From contig CP071065.1 of the NCBI GenBank assembly GCA_017164015.1, forward strand, positions 8,213,501 to 8,277,500: a stretch of 64,000 nt of DNA, in the 5' to 3' direction. The notes below the pieces were generated by a model. The model had not been told where the DNA came from. It saw nothing but the letters and a program-made list of their open reading frames with translations, and did no database searches. Source of the DNA: Nostoc sp. UHCC 0702 (GTDB lineage Bacteria > Cyanobacteriota > Cyanobacteriia > Cyanobacteriales > Nostocaceae). The position numbers and the translations under genes are program-made. This document shows, in pieces, positions 25,171 through 34,611 of the stretch (position 1 is the stretch's first letter; every line of letters starts with the position of its first letter).

Positions 25171-27386
25171 ATGGTGAATTCAGTTTTGAATCTGTCTGAC
25201 CTCAATGGCAGCAATGGCTTTGTGATTAACGGTGTTGATGTGTTTGACTACTCAGGCCGCTCCGTCAGCAGTGCAGGGGATATTAACGGTGACGGTATCC
25301 ATGACCTGATTATTGGGGCATCTGGTGCCGACTCTAACGGTCAGGAGAGAGCGGGGTCAAGCTATGTGGTGTTTGGCAGCAGCAGTGGCATGAGTGCCAG
25401 TCTCAACCTCTCGTCTTTGGATGGCAGCAATGGCTTTGTGATTAACGGCATTGATGCAAATGACTTATCAGGCCGCTCCGTTAGCAGTGCGGGGGACATC
25501 AACAGCGACGGCTTCGACGACCTGATTATTGGGGCATCTTTTGCCTCCCCCAACGGTCAGAATAATGCAGGGTCAAGCTACGTGGTGTTTGGTAGTAGCA
25601 GCGGCTTTGATGCTAGTCTCAACCTCTCGTCTTTGGATGGCAGCAATGGCTTTGTGATTAATGGCGTTAATGCGAATGACGCTTCAGGCTTCTCCGTCAG
25701 CAATGCAGGGGACATCAACAGTGATGGCATTGATGACCTGATTATCGGGGCAATTGGCGCTGACCCTAACGGTCAGTTTATTACAGGGTCAAGCTACGTG
25801 GTGTTTGGCAGCAGCAGTGGCTTTGGAGCTAGTCTCAACCTCTCGTCTTTGGATGGCAGCAATGGCTTTGTGGTTAACGGCATTGATGCGTATGACGGCT
25901 TAGGCTTTTCCGTTAGTAGTGCGGGGGACATTAACGGTGACGGCATTAATGACGTGGTTATCGGGGCATTTAATGCCTCCCCCAACGGTCAGTCCTCTGC
26001 CGGGTCAAGCTACGTGGTATTTGGTAGTAGCAGTGGCTTTGGAGCTAATCTCAACCTCTCGTCTTTGGATGGCAGCAACGGCTTTGTGATTAACGGCATT
26101 GATGTGTTTGGCAACTCAGGTACCTCCGTAAGCAGTGCAGGAGACATGAACGGCGACGGCTTCGATGACCTGATTATCGGGGCACCTGGTGTCTCCCGCA
26201 ACGGTCAGGAGAGGCTAGGGTCAAGCTACGTGGTGTTTGGCAGCAGCAGTGGCATGAGTGCCAGTCTCAACCTCTCGTCCCTGGATGGTAGTAACGGCTT
26301 TGTGATTAACGGCATTGATGCGTATGACTTCTCAGGCTCCGTCAGCAGTGCGGGGGACATCAACGGTGATGGCATTGATGACCTGATTATTGGGGCATTA
26401 GGTGCCGACCCCAACGGTCAGGAGAGAGCAGGGTCGAGCTACGTGGTGTTTGGCAGCAGCAGTGGCTTTGGCGCTAGCTTCAATCTATTGTCCCTGGATG
26501 GCAGCAACGGCTTTGTGATTAACGGCATTGATGCGTTTGACTACTCAGGCTTTTCGGTCAGCAGTGCGGGGGATATCAACGGCGATGGCATTGATGACCT
26601 GATTATCGGCGCATATCGTGCCGACCCCAACGGTCAGAATAATGCAGGAGAGAGCTACGTTGTGTTTGGCTTTGCGGCTGCGGCTACCACCAACGAAGAT
26701 ACTGCCGTGACAATCCTTGCCAGCAATATTCTACGTAGATATGCTGATGCAGATGGCGATACTTTAACCATTAGTAGCTTCACCAACCCCAGTAACGGCA
26801 CACTCACTTTCAATGACAACAGCACTCCAGACGACCCCAGCGAAGACTTTTTCATCTACACCCCCAATGCCAACTACAACGGTACTGACAGTTTCACCTA
26901 TACTGTCAGCGATCGCAATGGTGGCAGCCTCACGGGTACTTTTAACCTCAATGTTAAGTCTGTTAATGATGCACCAACCTTAGTTGAGGCGATCGCCGAC
27001 CAAACAGCCACAGTTGACAGTGCTTTCAGCTTCACTATTGACGCTAATACCTTCAGTGATGTCGATGCAGGCGATATTCTCACCTACTCTGCAACAAATG
27101 AAAACGGTGACGCATTACCAACTTGGCTAGTCTTCGATGCTGCAACTCGTACTTTCAGCGGCACACCCAGCAGTGATAATTCAGGCATCTTCAATATCAA
27201 AGTTACAGCCAGCGATATTCAAGGAGCAACAGAGCAAGATATTTTTGCCCTCACAGTCGTCATCAAAGGCACTGATGGAAATGATACCCTCACTGGTACT
27301 GCTGGCAATGATATCCTTGATGGGGGTGCAGGCAGCGATCGCTTAATCGGCAATACAGGCAACGATACTTACATTGTCGATAGTAT

Positions 27387-28691
27387 CAGGACTTACGCAA
27401 CTGTCACAAGCAATGGTGCGGTGTAACCGCGCCGTGCGCCTAAACAACTACGCGATAAACATAGGAACAGCCGGACGTTTTAGTTGCTGAACTAAATAAT
27501 TAGATAGTAGTCCATGCTTAATTTGATAAATTGTTTGACCAGTTATATAAGCTAAATTTTTGAGCCGAAGCCAGACTAAAATAGCGCAGGCGATATGATT
27601 TCTTTGAATACGACCCTTACGGCATTGACATGATTCAATGCCAGTCAATTGCTTTAATTCGCGGTGAAACTCTTCAATTTTCCATCGAACCTTACACACT
27701 TTTTGTACAACATCCGTAGAATCTTGAGATAAATCGTTTGTAGCGATAAAATCCGTTCTGTCGGTCGAGACAGTTACTCGGAATAGTTTCACTTTTTTAG
27801 CTTGAGGAAACTTTTTTATTTTTATTATTTTACCTGATATCAACTCCTCCTCATTCCAAGATAATGATTCAATCCTTTTATAATTTTCAAGACAATTAGT
27901 ATCATCTACAAGTCGATTACGTTTCAAAGGACAATAATAATATTTTCCTAAGCCATCAATGTATAACATTAATTTATTTGTGGCATACCAACTGTCCATT
28001 AACACAGCTTGGAATGGTAAAACCTTATGATATACAAGGTTTTGCAGCATTTCTGTTACATGGTCTATTTTAGTTTTACCATCTGAGTCTGGGTCATAAA
28101 TACGATAGTCAACCACCCAAAATTTTCCTTCTTCATGATTGACATATATACAATTTATTAAGCCGATACCCTGGATTACACCATGTTGGTTGCCACTATA
28201 TTGTCGTTTACTTGTCTCTATTTCTGTGGCGTATCGTTTATCCAGCACCGTGTCATCAAAAACTAGATATGCAGTATCACTCACTTGGACGATATCTTTA
28301 ACATTATCCCAAAGCAAACGAGGTGTTAACTTTTCATTTTTGAGATAACGGTTAATTTTATCATGACTGATCTGATCTAAATGCTCTGCCAAATTCGTGA
28401 CTGTATAATTAATCTGACTGCTCAACAAGTATTGGCAATAGTTAAGTTTAGTAAATCTCATAAAATACAAGGTTTATTTTATGAATCCTTAACTCTATTT
28501 TCTCATAATTTGAACAAGGCTTCACACAGAGACACGACTTTAACTAATTTTCGCAAGCCCCTTGTTAGTAAGCTCATCTTTGCTAGTACATATGTCTTGT
28601 AGAAATGCGATCGCCTGTGCCAGTTGCGTCCATTATTCAATACATCTGTACTCAATTTTAGCGATCGCCTGTGCCAGTTGCGTAAGTCCTG
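27387..28691 (-). mobile_element. IS701-like insertion sequence, intact
   Basis: A 1305-bp element with perfect 17-bp terminal inverted repeats CAGGACTTACGCAACTG and a 5-bp target duplication AGTAT (27382-27386 and 28692-28696). The 3' end carries two subterminal copies of GCGATCGCCTGTGCCAGTTGCG-type sequence, probable transposase-binding sites. A second copy, itself interrupted, lies in the opposite direction at 44275-46904. Confidence 0.92.
27448..28461 (-). CDS. DDE transposase, IS701-like
   Basis: A transposase of 337 residues from ATG 28461; a TTG start three codons earlier is less likely. The probable catalytic acids are in YLVFDDTVLDK, in AVLMDSWYATNKL and in WKIEEFHRELKQLTG, the pattern of IS4/IS701-type DDE enzymes with the beta-strand insertion between the second D and E. 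The assignment to IS701 rests on general resemblance to cyanobacterial transposases. It looks intact and is the likely source of activity for the MITEs with the same ends. Its protein is identical to the two halves of the copy at 44-47 kb. Confidence 0.85.
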   Translation of the reverse strand: MRFTKLNYCQYLLSSQINYTVTNLAEHLDQISHDKINRYLKNEKLTPRLLWDNVKDIVQVSDTAYLVFDDTVLDKRYATEIETSKRQYSGNQHGVIQGIGLINCIYVNHEEGKFWVVDYRIYDPDSDGKTKIDHVTEMLQNLVYHKVLPFQAVLMDSWYATNKLMLYIDGLGKYYYCPLKRNRLVDDTNCLENYKRIESLSWNEEELISGKIIKIKKFPQAKKVKLFRVTVSTDRTDFIATNDLSQDSTDVVQKVCKVRWKIEEFHRELKQLTGIESCQCRKGRIQRNHIACAILVWLRLKNLAYITGQTIYQIKHGLLSNYLVQQLKRPAVPMFIA

Positions 28692-29413
28692 AGTATCCGC
28701 GATGTTGTCGTTGAAAATGCAGATGCTGGTGAAGATACTGTCCAGTCTGCTGTTAATTACACACTCACTGCCAATGTGGAATATTTAACCCTCACCGGAA
28801 CAGCTAACATCACTGGAACAGGCAATAATTTAGACAATACTATTACTGGCAATATCGGTAACAATCTCCTCAAAGGACTTGCTGGTAATGATACACTTTT
28901 GGGCAATGCTGGTGATGACACCTTAATTGGTGGTGCTGGTAATGATATTCTGACTGGAGGTTCGGGAAGCGATCGCTTTTTGTTTGGCAGTGGTGCCGTT
29001 TTTACTAACAGTAGCTTCGGTGTAGATAGTCTTACAGATTTTGTCAAAGGAACAGACAAAATAGCTTTGAGTAAAACTTCTTTCAACGCTCTAAGTACTA
29101 CTTTCAATGCTGGGGAATTTACCACCATCAATACAGAGATTGCCAATGAAGCAAACATAGCTGGTGCTAGCAGTGGCAAGATTGTTTACAACTTGGCTAC
29201 AGGCAATTTGCTATACAACCCCAATGGTACAACTGCTGGTTTAGACAATGGGGGATTATTTGCCACCCTGGCTGGAATACCAAATCTTGATACTAATGAT
29301 TTCTTATTTGTAGCGTAAAGGGGACTGGGAACTGGTGATTAGGGGCTGGGTATTGGGTTTACTGAACCGTATTGGGATATAGTAGACTTTGCCCCCCCTA
29401 ATCTATTGTTTGG

Positions 29414-31924
29414 CTACTGACTATTAATCATTGCCACAATAGTAGATAAAGGTACTTCGGCAAAGTAGTTTTGCTGAAATTGCTCTTCGCTGACGGCGGC
29501 TAAAAACTGTCCAACAGTTGCTTCGCCATTGGTTTCAAAGACGGTGCTATGATTCCAAGTGAATTGCAAATAACGGTCTTGTCTAGTGACAGTAAAGCCC
29601 CAATATTTTAAAGCTTTGATTCCCAAAAGTAAGGCTTGATCGGTTATGCCAAGTTTTTCTAAAAGTTGTACGCGAGTGACTAGTTGATTTGTACGACTGA
29701 GATATTTGGCAATTCCTACAAGAGTTACCCAAATTTGGTCAGGTGGTTGGTGGTTGGGTTTAGACCAGGCGATCGCTAATTGTTGCTGATTGTAAAGCGA
29801 TCGTCTTAACCAGCCACGTAAATCATCCCAGCTAGTGGGACAGTTTTCAAGAATGAGCGCTGACTGTTGACTGTTGACTGTTGACTGTTGACTGATGACT
29901 GATGACTGTTGACTGTTGACTGTTGACTGTTGACTGTTGACTGTTGACTGTTCCTGATTTCGCCAGTCTAAGATGAGTGGTGAGTAGTGAGCCAGCCACT
30001 CAGAGGGGGTTTCCCCCATGAGTGACTGGCGAACCCCAAACGGGTGGGTGGTGAGTGCTGAGTTAATGCTGGGACGGACGGCAATTAATCTGATTTCATA
30101 GCGTTTTTTAAAGCTGTTGTAGTCTAGTTCTGCTATGCAATCACACTTCCCTATGGGTAATTCATCTTTATAATGTCCCCACCAGACACCAGGAAAAGGA
30201 CTTTTAGCAGAATCATCCCAAATGTCAAACTCGGTTTTAATATACTGCACCTTTTTCCCTTGCCAATCTTGTTGATTGCGATGCCAAGTATTTTTAAACC
30301 AGCAATCTTGAATTAACAGTTTCGGAACCGGATTCCCCATTCCACAAGGTTCTAACAGTTTCAATTCCAAAAATAACTCTTTGCCTAAATCTGCTACTGT
30401 CACCGTCAAGTCTGCTTGCACTGTTGGTGTCAGAGTTGTACTGCCCAAAGATTGCCGTAACTGCTGATTAATCGCTTCTGTAAATAAAGGAATATTTTCA
30501 ATAGGCAAACTCAAACCCGCTGCAAAAGGATGTCCCCCAAACCGATGCAACAAATGAGCTTGTTCTTTCACCAATTGGTATAAATCTACAGAATTTACTG
30601 AACGGGCGGAACCTCTTGCTAGGGGAGTTGAGAGTCGGGAGTCGGGAGTCGGGGTAAAATCTTCCCCTGCTCCCCCGCCCCCCTGCTCCCCTGCTCCCCT
30701 GCTCCCCTGCTCCTCTAGCCCCTCCGTACTTAACAAAATCGTCGGGCGTCCTGTTTCTTGTGCAACTTGTCCAGCGACTAAACCCAATACACCGACAGGC
30801 CATTGGGCATCTACTAAAACAATGACGCTGGTGGTTGATAAGTCTAACTGGCTGAGTTTTTGCGTTACTTGGGCTTGTACATCTTTTTGTAAAGATTTAC
30901 GGCGAGTGTTTGCTAGTTCTGTGACTTCAGCTAATTGATTGCAACGTTTAGCATCCCGACTAGTCAACAGTTCTACACAAAAGCCCGCATCACCTTGGAT
31001 GCGGCTGACGGCGTTGATTCGCGGCCCCAAGCCAAAGGAAATATCTGTGGGGCGATCGCCGCTTTTCTGGCACAATTCCAATAAACGCCCTATCCCTGGT
31101 CGTCGTCGCGCTGTGGCTGGCTGTTTAAAATCTTCTTGTAATCGTTGAATTCCCAATTGCGCTAAATAACGACAATCTCCACTTAGCTGCACCAAGTCGG
31201 CAATTAACCCTACTGCCACTAAATCTAATAAATTTTCCAACGGGTCTTGAGGAACATCAGGTAAAGTTTGATAAAGGGCTTCTACCAATTTGTAAGCCAC
31301 CGCCACCCCAGAAAGATGAAACAGTTGATGTGAGTTTGGTAGATAGCGAGGATTAATAATTGCTGTGACTGGTGGGCGTTGTTCAGCTAAGGTGTGGTGG
31401 TCTGTAACTATGATATCTATACCTAGCTGTTTGGCATAAATAATTTCATTAATATTAGTGCTACCTGTGTCGCAAGTAACTATTAATTGACAACCTTGTT
31501 TTGCTAAATTATCAATTCCTTGATTGTTGAGTCCGTGAGATTCTGTGAGACGATTGGGAATGTAATAAACTAACTGAGTCTTTTGGCTAAAAAATTGCCC
31601 CAAGCCATCCCACAACACAGCAGTGGATGTAATACCATCAGCATCAAAATCTCCCCAAATAGCTATTTTTTCAGCAAAATTACGCGCCTTTTGCAACCGT
31701 TCCACCGCTAGTTGCATTTCTTGCCCAAACTCAAAGGGACTTGTGGGCTGATAAGCTTTATAGTTAATAAAAGCTGTTAATTGTTTACTGTCTTTTATTC
31801 CCCGTTGCCACAATAATTGTGCTGCATACAGTCCACTTGATAAAGGTGTATGCTGTTTCACTATTTGGATAAACCAATCAGGCGGTTGTTCAGTTGTTGC
31901 TTGAGTCCACTGTTGTTCTGGCAT
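29414..31924 (-). CDS. recJ: single-stranded-DNA-specific exonuclease RecJ
   Basis: An 836-residue DHH-family nuclease that degrades single-stranded DNA 5' to 3' in recombination and mismatch repair. Motifs seen are GDFDADG (Asp92, Asp94, Asp96), VTCDTGS, VTDHHTL (Asp175, His176, His177), the long FGLGPRINAVSRI segment, and the DHHA1 GGHPFAAGL motif. Three low-complexity insertions are visible. Near residues 400-442 there is a Gly/Glu/Arg-rich stretch from a GCTCCCCTGCTCCCC repeat. Near 621-643 there is a stretch coded by a palindromic GGGTTTCCCCC repeat. Near 658-689 there are STVNSQQ repeats from a TGACTGTTGACTGT array. All keep the frame and avoid the motifs, so the protein may be active. 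Confidence 0.92.
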   Translation of the reverse strand: MPEQQWTQATTEQPPDWFIQIVKQHTPLSSGLYAAQLLWQRGIKDSKQLTAFINYKAYQPTSPFEFGQEMQLAVERLQKARNFAEKIAIWGDFDADGITSTAVLWDGLGQFFSQKTQLVYYIPNRLTESHGLNNQGIDNLAKQGCQLIVTCDTGSTNINEIIYAKQLGIDIIVTDHHTLAEQRPPVTAIINPRYLPNSHQLFHLSGVAVAYKLVEALYQTLPDVPQDPLENLLDLVAVGLIADLVQLSGDCRYLAQLGIQRLQEDFKQPATARRRPGIGRLLELCQKSGDRPTDISFGLGPRINAVSRIQGDAGFCVELLTSRDAKRCNQLAEVTELANTRRKSLQKDVQAQVTQKLSQLDLSTTSVIVLVDAQWPVGVLGLVAGQVAQETGRPTILLSTEGLEEQGSRGAGEQGGGGAGEDFTPTPDSRLSTPLARGSARSVNSVDLYQLVKEQAHLLHRFGGHPFAAGLSLPIENIPLFTEAINQQLRQSLGSTTLTPTVQADLTVTVADLGKELFLELKLLEPCGMGNPVPKLLIQDCWFKNTWHRNQQDWQGKKVQYIKTEFDIWDDSAKSPFPGVWWGHYKDELPIGKCDCIAELDYNSFKKRYEIRLIAVRPSINSALTTHPFGVRQSLMGETPSEWLAHYSPLILDWRNQEQSTVNSQQSTVNSQQSSVISQQSTVNSQQSALILENCPTSWDDLRGWLRRSLYNQQQLAIAWSKPNHQPPDQIWVTLVGIAKYLSRTNQLVTRVQLLEKLGITDQALLLGIKALKYWGFTVTRQDRYLQFTWNHSTVFETNGEATVGQFLAAVSEEQFQQNYFAEVPLSTIVAMINSQ

Positions 31925-31951
31925 ATGCAGTTGGGAGTTAGGAATTAATTC

Positions 31952-32587
31952 CTAACTATTTTCTTCACTTGTGTCAAATTCATTTATCAAGGGATTTAAA
32001 ATTAGCTCATTAGCTACGTTATCAGGCTTGCGGGCGCGAATTGGAGGACGCGATCGCCTATAACCTGCTCTTTCAGCTTTTTGGTGTTCATAATCAATTA
32101 ATCTGCCATAATATTCGTGCTTGCTTAAATTCATTGACAAGAATACATGTTGGCGGACATTACCAAAACCTTTGCGATTAAAAAACTTGATTGCTGGGGT
32201 ATTTGCAGGGTCAGTATCTACCAACATGAACCGCGCCCCATCTTCAATCATGCGAGCAACGACTTTATCAACTAGCTTATCTGCTACACCCTGACGCTGA
32301 AACTTGGGACTCACTGCTAACCACAAAATATATCCATAAGTCCAAGATGCTTTGGTGATAATAGTACCTAAAATGAATCCTGCTAGACCTGTATCTGTTT
32401 CGGCAACCAGGCAATATTCTGGATCTGTATTATAAAGTCCAATTACCTCCCATTCGTCCCATGTACGATATAAATAAGGATATGAATCGCTAGTAAATAA
32501 CTCTTCTCCTAAATGGTAAACAGGAGCAATGTCATCTATTCCTAACTCGCGGACATAAATAGTCTCAGTTTCATCGAAGTTTTTCAT
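31952..32587 (-). CDS. GNAT family N-acetyltransferase
   Basis: A 211-residue protein with a GNAT fold: beta-strand VAETDTGLAGFILGTII, acetyl-CoA loop VSPKFQRQGVADKLV (the Q/RxxGxG/A motif) and NTPAIKFFNRKGFGNVRQHVFLSMNL at the end of the core. The C-terminal 45 residues are basic, then Asn/Glu-rich, and are not part of the fold. The resemblance to ribosomal-protein or peptide acetyltransferases is general; the substrate is not known. It lies 27 bases upstream of recJ on the same strand and could be transcribed with it. Confidence 0.85.
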   Translation of the reverse strand: MKNFDETETIYVRELGIDDIAPVYHLGEELFTSDSYPYLYRTWDEWEVIGLYNTDPEYCLVAETDTGLAGFILGTIITKASWTYGYILWLAVSPKFQRQGVADKLVDKVVARMIEDGARFMLVDTDPANTPAIKFFNRKGFGNVRQHVFLSMNLSKHEYYGRLIDYEHQKAERAGYRRSRPPIRARKPDNVANELILNPLINEFDTSEENS

Positions 32588-33096
32588 AACTGTGGAAGTT
32601 GTGATTTTTTAATATAAATGCTTCTTTAATTTTAGCGATATCGATATAACAATCACTTGCAAAATAACCTCACCCAGTTTTGGCTAACTCCAAAATTACC
32701 CCCTTGTTAACCTATCAATTACCCACATGTTTCTTAAGAATTAAACAAGTTACTTAACATAAAATTAAAAGGGACTGGGAGGGAAATGAGGATTGGTCAT
32801 TGAATTGAGTAGTCAATTCAATGACCCATTAAAAAGTTTACTACAGCCAAGTTAAGAAGAATTACTGTAAATAGATAGGGAATTAGAAATTGGGAAGTCA
32901 TAAGCTGTTCCACATTGAAGCTGCATATGTAATTGTTTTGACTGTCATCAGTCAAAAGCCTTCTCTTCTCCAAGACGCTACCCAAACACCAGTGATTATG
33001 CAATTTAGATGTGCTTGAGCTTATTCAAAATAAATTCTTAAAAAGACTAGGCACAGCCAAAGTTGTATGCTATTGTAAGAAAGGATTGAAAAATCT
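32588..33096. other. 509-bp spacer upstream of tRNA-Met
   Basis: AT-rich DNA holds the promoter side of the GNAT gene and of the tRNA. No gene is supported; a 61-codon minus-strand frame (32818-33003) lacks a ribosome binding site and a recognisable family. Confidence 0.45.
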
Positions 33097-33170
33097 GGCT
33101 CAGTAGCTCAGTTGGTTAGAGCACGGGACTCATAAGCCTGGGGTCGTTGGTTCAACTCCGACCTGAGCCA
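33097..33170 (+). tRNA. trnM: tRNA-Met (CAT), elongator type
   Basis: A 74-base cloverleaf with a perfect 7-bp acceptor stem (GGCTCAG/CTGAGCC), a D arm with AGCTCAGTTGGTTAGAGC, the anticodon loop CTCATAA with anticodon CAT at 33131-33133, and a T arm with TTCAACT. The 3' CCA is not encoded. The pair at the loop end of the anticodon stem is A-G, so the stem is effectively 4 bp. A paired first position of the acceptor stem marks it as elongator, not initiator; a tRNA-Ile with modified CAT cannot be fully excluded. Confidence 0.92.
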
Positions 33171-33327
33171 CTTTAAAATGCTAATAACTGAATTTTGCGG
33201 TATACCCGCCCTTACAACTTGTGATGCGTAAAGCCCCCGCATTTTTAATCGGGGGATATAAGCGAATGTGCCAAATTTATTTGGCTTTAAAAACGGGCAG
33301 AATCTTTTTAAGATATATAATGGGTAT

Positions 33328-34491
33328 ATGCTAAACCTAACTTATACCTATCGCCTAAAACTAAATCAGCAACAGTTCCAGACCTACGATGCATGGTTAG
33401 AAACATCTCGCAGGGTTTGGAATTTTGCGTTAGCGCAGAGGAAAGATTGGTATAACTCTAGGTCATGCAGAATCGATGCTTGCAGTATAAAAAGCGAGTA
33501 CATCATTAAGGCTGAAGCACCTCGACCAACATTTGCATCTCAATGTAAAGCTTTAACACAAGCTAGAAAAACTAATCTTGATCTGAATGCAGGGCATTCT
33601 CAGATGTTGCAGCAGGTATTAAGGCGATTAGAGAAAGCATTTATTGGGATGTGGGAATCTGGAAGAGGTTTCCCCAGGTTTAAGAAACAGGGCAGAATGC
33701 GTTCAATGCTATTTCCTCAATTGGGTGTTAATCCAATTCAAGGTAACAGAGTTAAGCTTCCTGGTATTGGTTGGGTGAAAATGCAATTATCCCGACCTAT
33801 CCCAGATGGTTTTGTAGCAAAGCAAGCCCAAGTGGTGAACAAAGCTTCTGGGTGGTATGTGATGCTCACACTGCAATCTGATGTCGATGTTCCAAGTTTT
33901 GCGCCTCATGGCTATCCAGTTGGTGTTGACTTGGGGTTAAAAAATTTCTTGGCCACATCTAGTGGTGAACAAATCCCTAGACCCAAATTTTTTGTGGATC
34001 TCCAACGCCAGATGAAATTGCTGCAACAAAGAGCTAGCCACAAGAGATTAGGGTCAAATAACTGGCGAAAAGCTCAACAGAGAGTATCTAGATTACATGA
34101 ACACATTCACAATACCCGCAAGGATTTTCATTTCAAATTGGCACATCACTTATGTGACCAAGGTGGAATGATATTTGCAGAAGATTTGAGTTTCAAAGCT
34201 TGGGCGAAAGGGATGTTTTCAAAACATACCTTAGACGCTGGCTTTGGTGAATTTCTTTCTATCTTGCAATGGGTTTGTTGGAAACGAGGGGTATATTTTG
34301 CTTTAGTTAATCCTGATGGTACTAGTCAAACCTGCCCCAACTGCAACCACCATACAGGTAAGAAAGAATTATCTGAGCGGGTGCATCGCTGTAATGAATG
34401 TGGATTTGAAACTGATAGAGATGTTGCTGCTGCCATAGTGGTGATGCAACGTGGACTAAGAGCCGTAGGGCATACGGTGAGTCAGCCCTGA
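33328..34491 (+). CDS. tnpB: RNA-guided nuclease TnpB (IS200/IS605 OrfB)
   Basis: A protein of 387 residues from ATG 33328 (MLNLTYTYRL); an upstream ATG at 33268 lies in the element's left end and is less likely. It has the helix-turn-helix_16-type N-terminus, and a RuvC-like nuclease with Asp in YPVGVDLGLKNFLA, Glu in MIFAEDLSF and Asp in FETDRDVAAA. A zinc ribbon (TCPNCNHHTGKKE, HRCNECGFE) lies between the last two. All the key residues are present. TnpB is the ancestor of Cas12; with an RNA made from the element's right end it cuts DNA next to a target motif, which helps the element to persist. Confidence 0.92.
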   Translation: MLNLTYTYRLKLNQQQFQTYDAWLETSRRVWNFALAQRKDWYNSRSCRIDACSIKSEYIIKAEAPRPTFASQCKALTQARKTNLDLNAGHSQMLQQVLRRLEKAFIGMWESGRGFPRFKKQGRMRSMLFPQLGVNPIQGNRVKLPGIGWVKMQLSRPIPDGFVAKQAQVVNKASGWYVMLTLQSDVDVPSFAPHGYPVGVDLGLKNFLATSSGEQIPRPKFFVDLQRQMKLLQQRASHKRLGSNNWRKAQQRVSRLHEHIHNTRKDFHFKLAHHLCDQGGMIFAEDLSFKAWAKGMFSKHTLDAGFGEFLSILQWVCWKRGVYFALVNPDGTSQTCPNCNHHTGKKELSERVHRCNECGFETDRDVAAAIVVMQRGLRAVGHTVSQP

Positions 34492-34611
34492 AGGAGGGTT
34501 TCCCTCCGTAGGGGACTGTGAACCCGAAGGGTCAAGATGCTTGGCGAGGGGTTAAGCAATAGCTCCCTTTTGACCCAAGAATCCCCCGTTTTATAAACGG
34601 GGGAGTGTCAA
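34440..34611 (+). ncRNA. candidate reRNA (omega RNA) of TnpB
   Basis: The end of tnpB and about 120 bases behind it form a compact set of hairpins (AGGAGGGTTTCCCTCC and the terminal CCCCCG-CGGGGG stem) up to the TCAA end. In characterised TnpB systems the guide RNA overlaps the 3' end of tnpB and runs to the right end, with the guide taken from flanking DNA. The guide here would be the sequence after 34611, an ACTCCCCACTCCCTACTCC-type repeat. This is inferred from position and hairpins. Confidence 0.55.

Larger units (their letters stand above)
25171..29318 (+). pseudogene. secreted FG-GAP / cadherin-like / RTX calcium-binding protein, split by an IS
   Basis: Two coding parts, 25171-27386 and 28697-29318, join into one frame of 945 codons when the IS (27387-28691) and one target duplication are removed. 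The N-terminal part has seven tandem repeats of about 72 residues, each with an FG-GAP calcium loop of the form AGDINGDGIDDLIIGA, which should fold as a seven-bladed beta-propeller. A cadherin-like domain (around DGDTLTISSFTNPSNGTL) and a putative Ig/cadherin (He_PIG-like) domain (around LTYSATNENG, FSGTP) follow. RTX nonapeptides (GNDTLTGTAGNDILDGG) are split by the IS and continue after it, then the usual C-terminal region ending DTNDFLFVA. Such proteins leave the cell by type I secretion. Ribosome binding site AAGGAG precedes ATG 25171. As it stands the first part ends with a few IS-encoded residues, so no secretion signal would be made. Confidence 0.88.
33216..34611 (+). mobile_element. 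IS608-like (IS200/IS605 family) element, tnpB only
   Basis: A 1396-bp element. The left flank is TTAC (33212-33215). The left end has hairpin GCCCCCGCATTTTTAATCGGGGG, and the right end has hairpin AATCCCCCGTTTTATAAACGGGGG and finishes in TCAA (34608-34611). There is no tnpA (Y1 HUH transposase), so movement would need TnpA in trans. The right end lies inside the last codons of the debranching enzyme gene. Confidence 0.85.

Noticed and set aside
32818..33003. 61-codon frame ending in a hydrophobic helix
   Set aside because: It resembles a small membrane peptide but does not match any small photosystem or cytochrome b6f subunit I know, and has no ribosome binding site.
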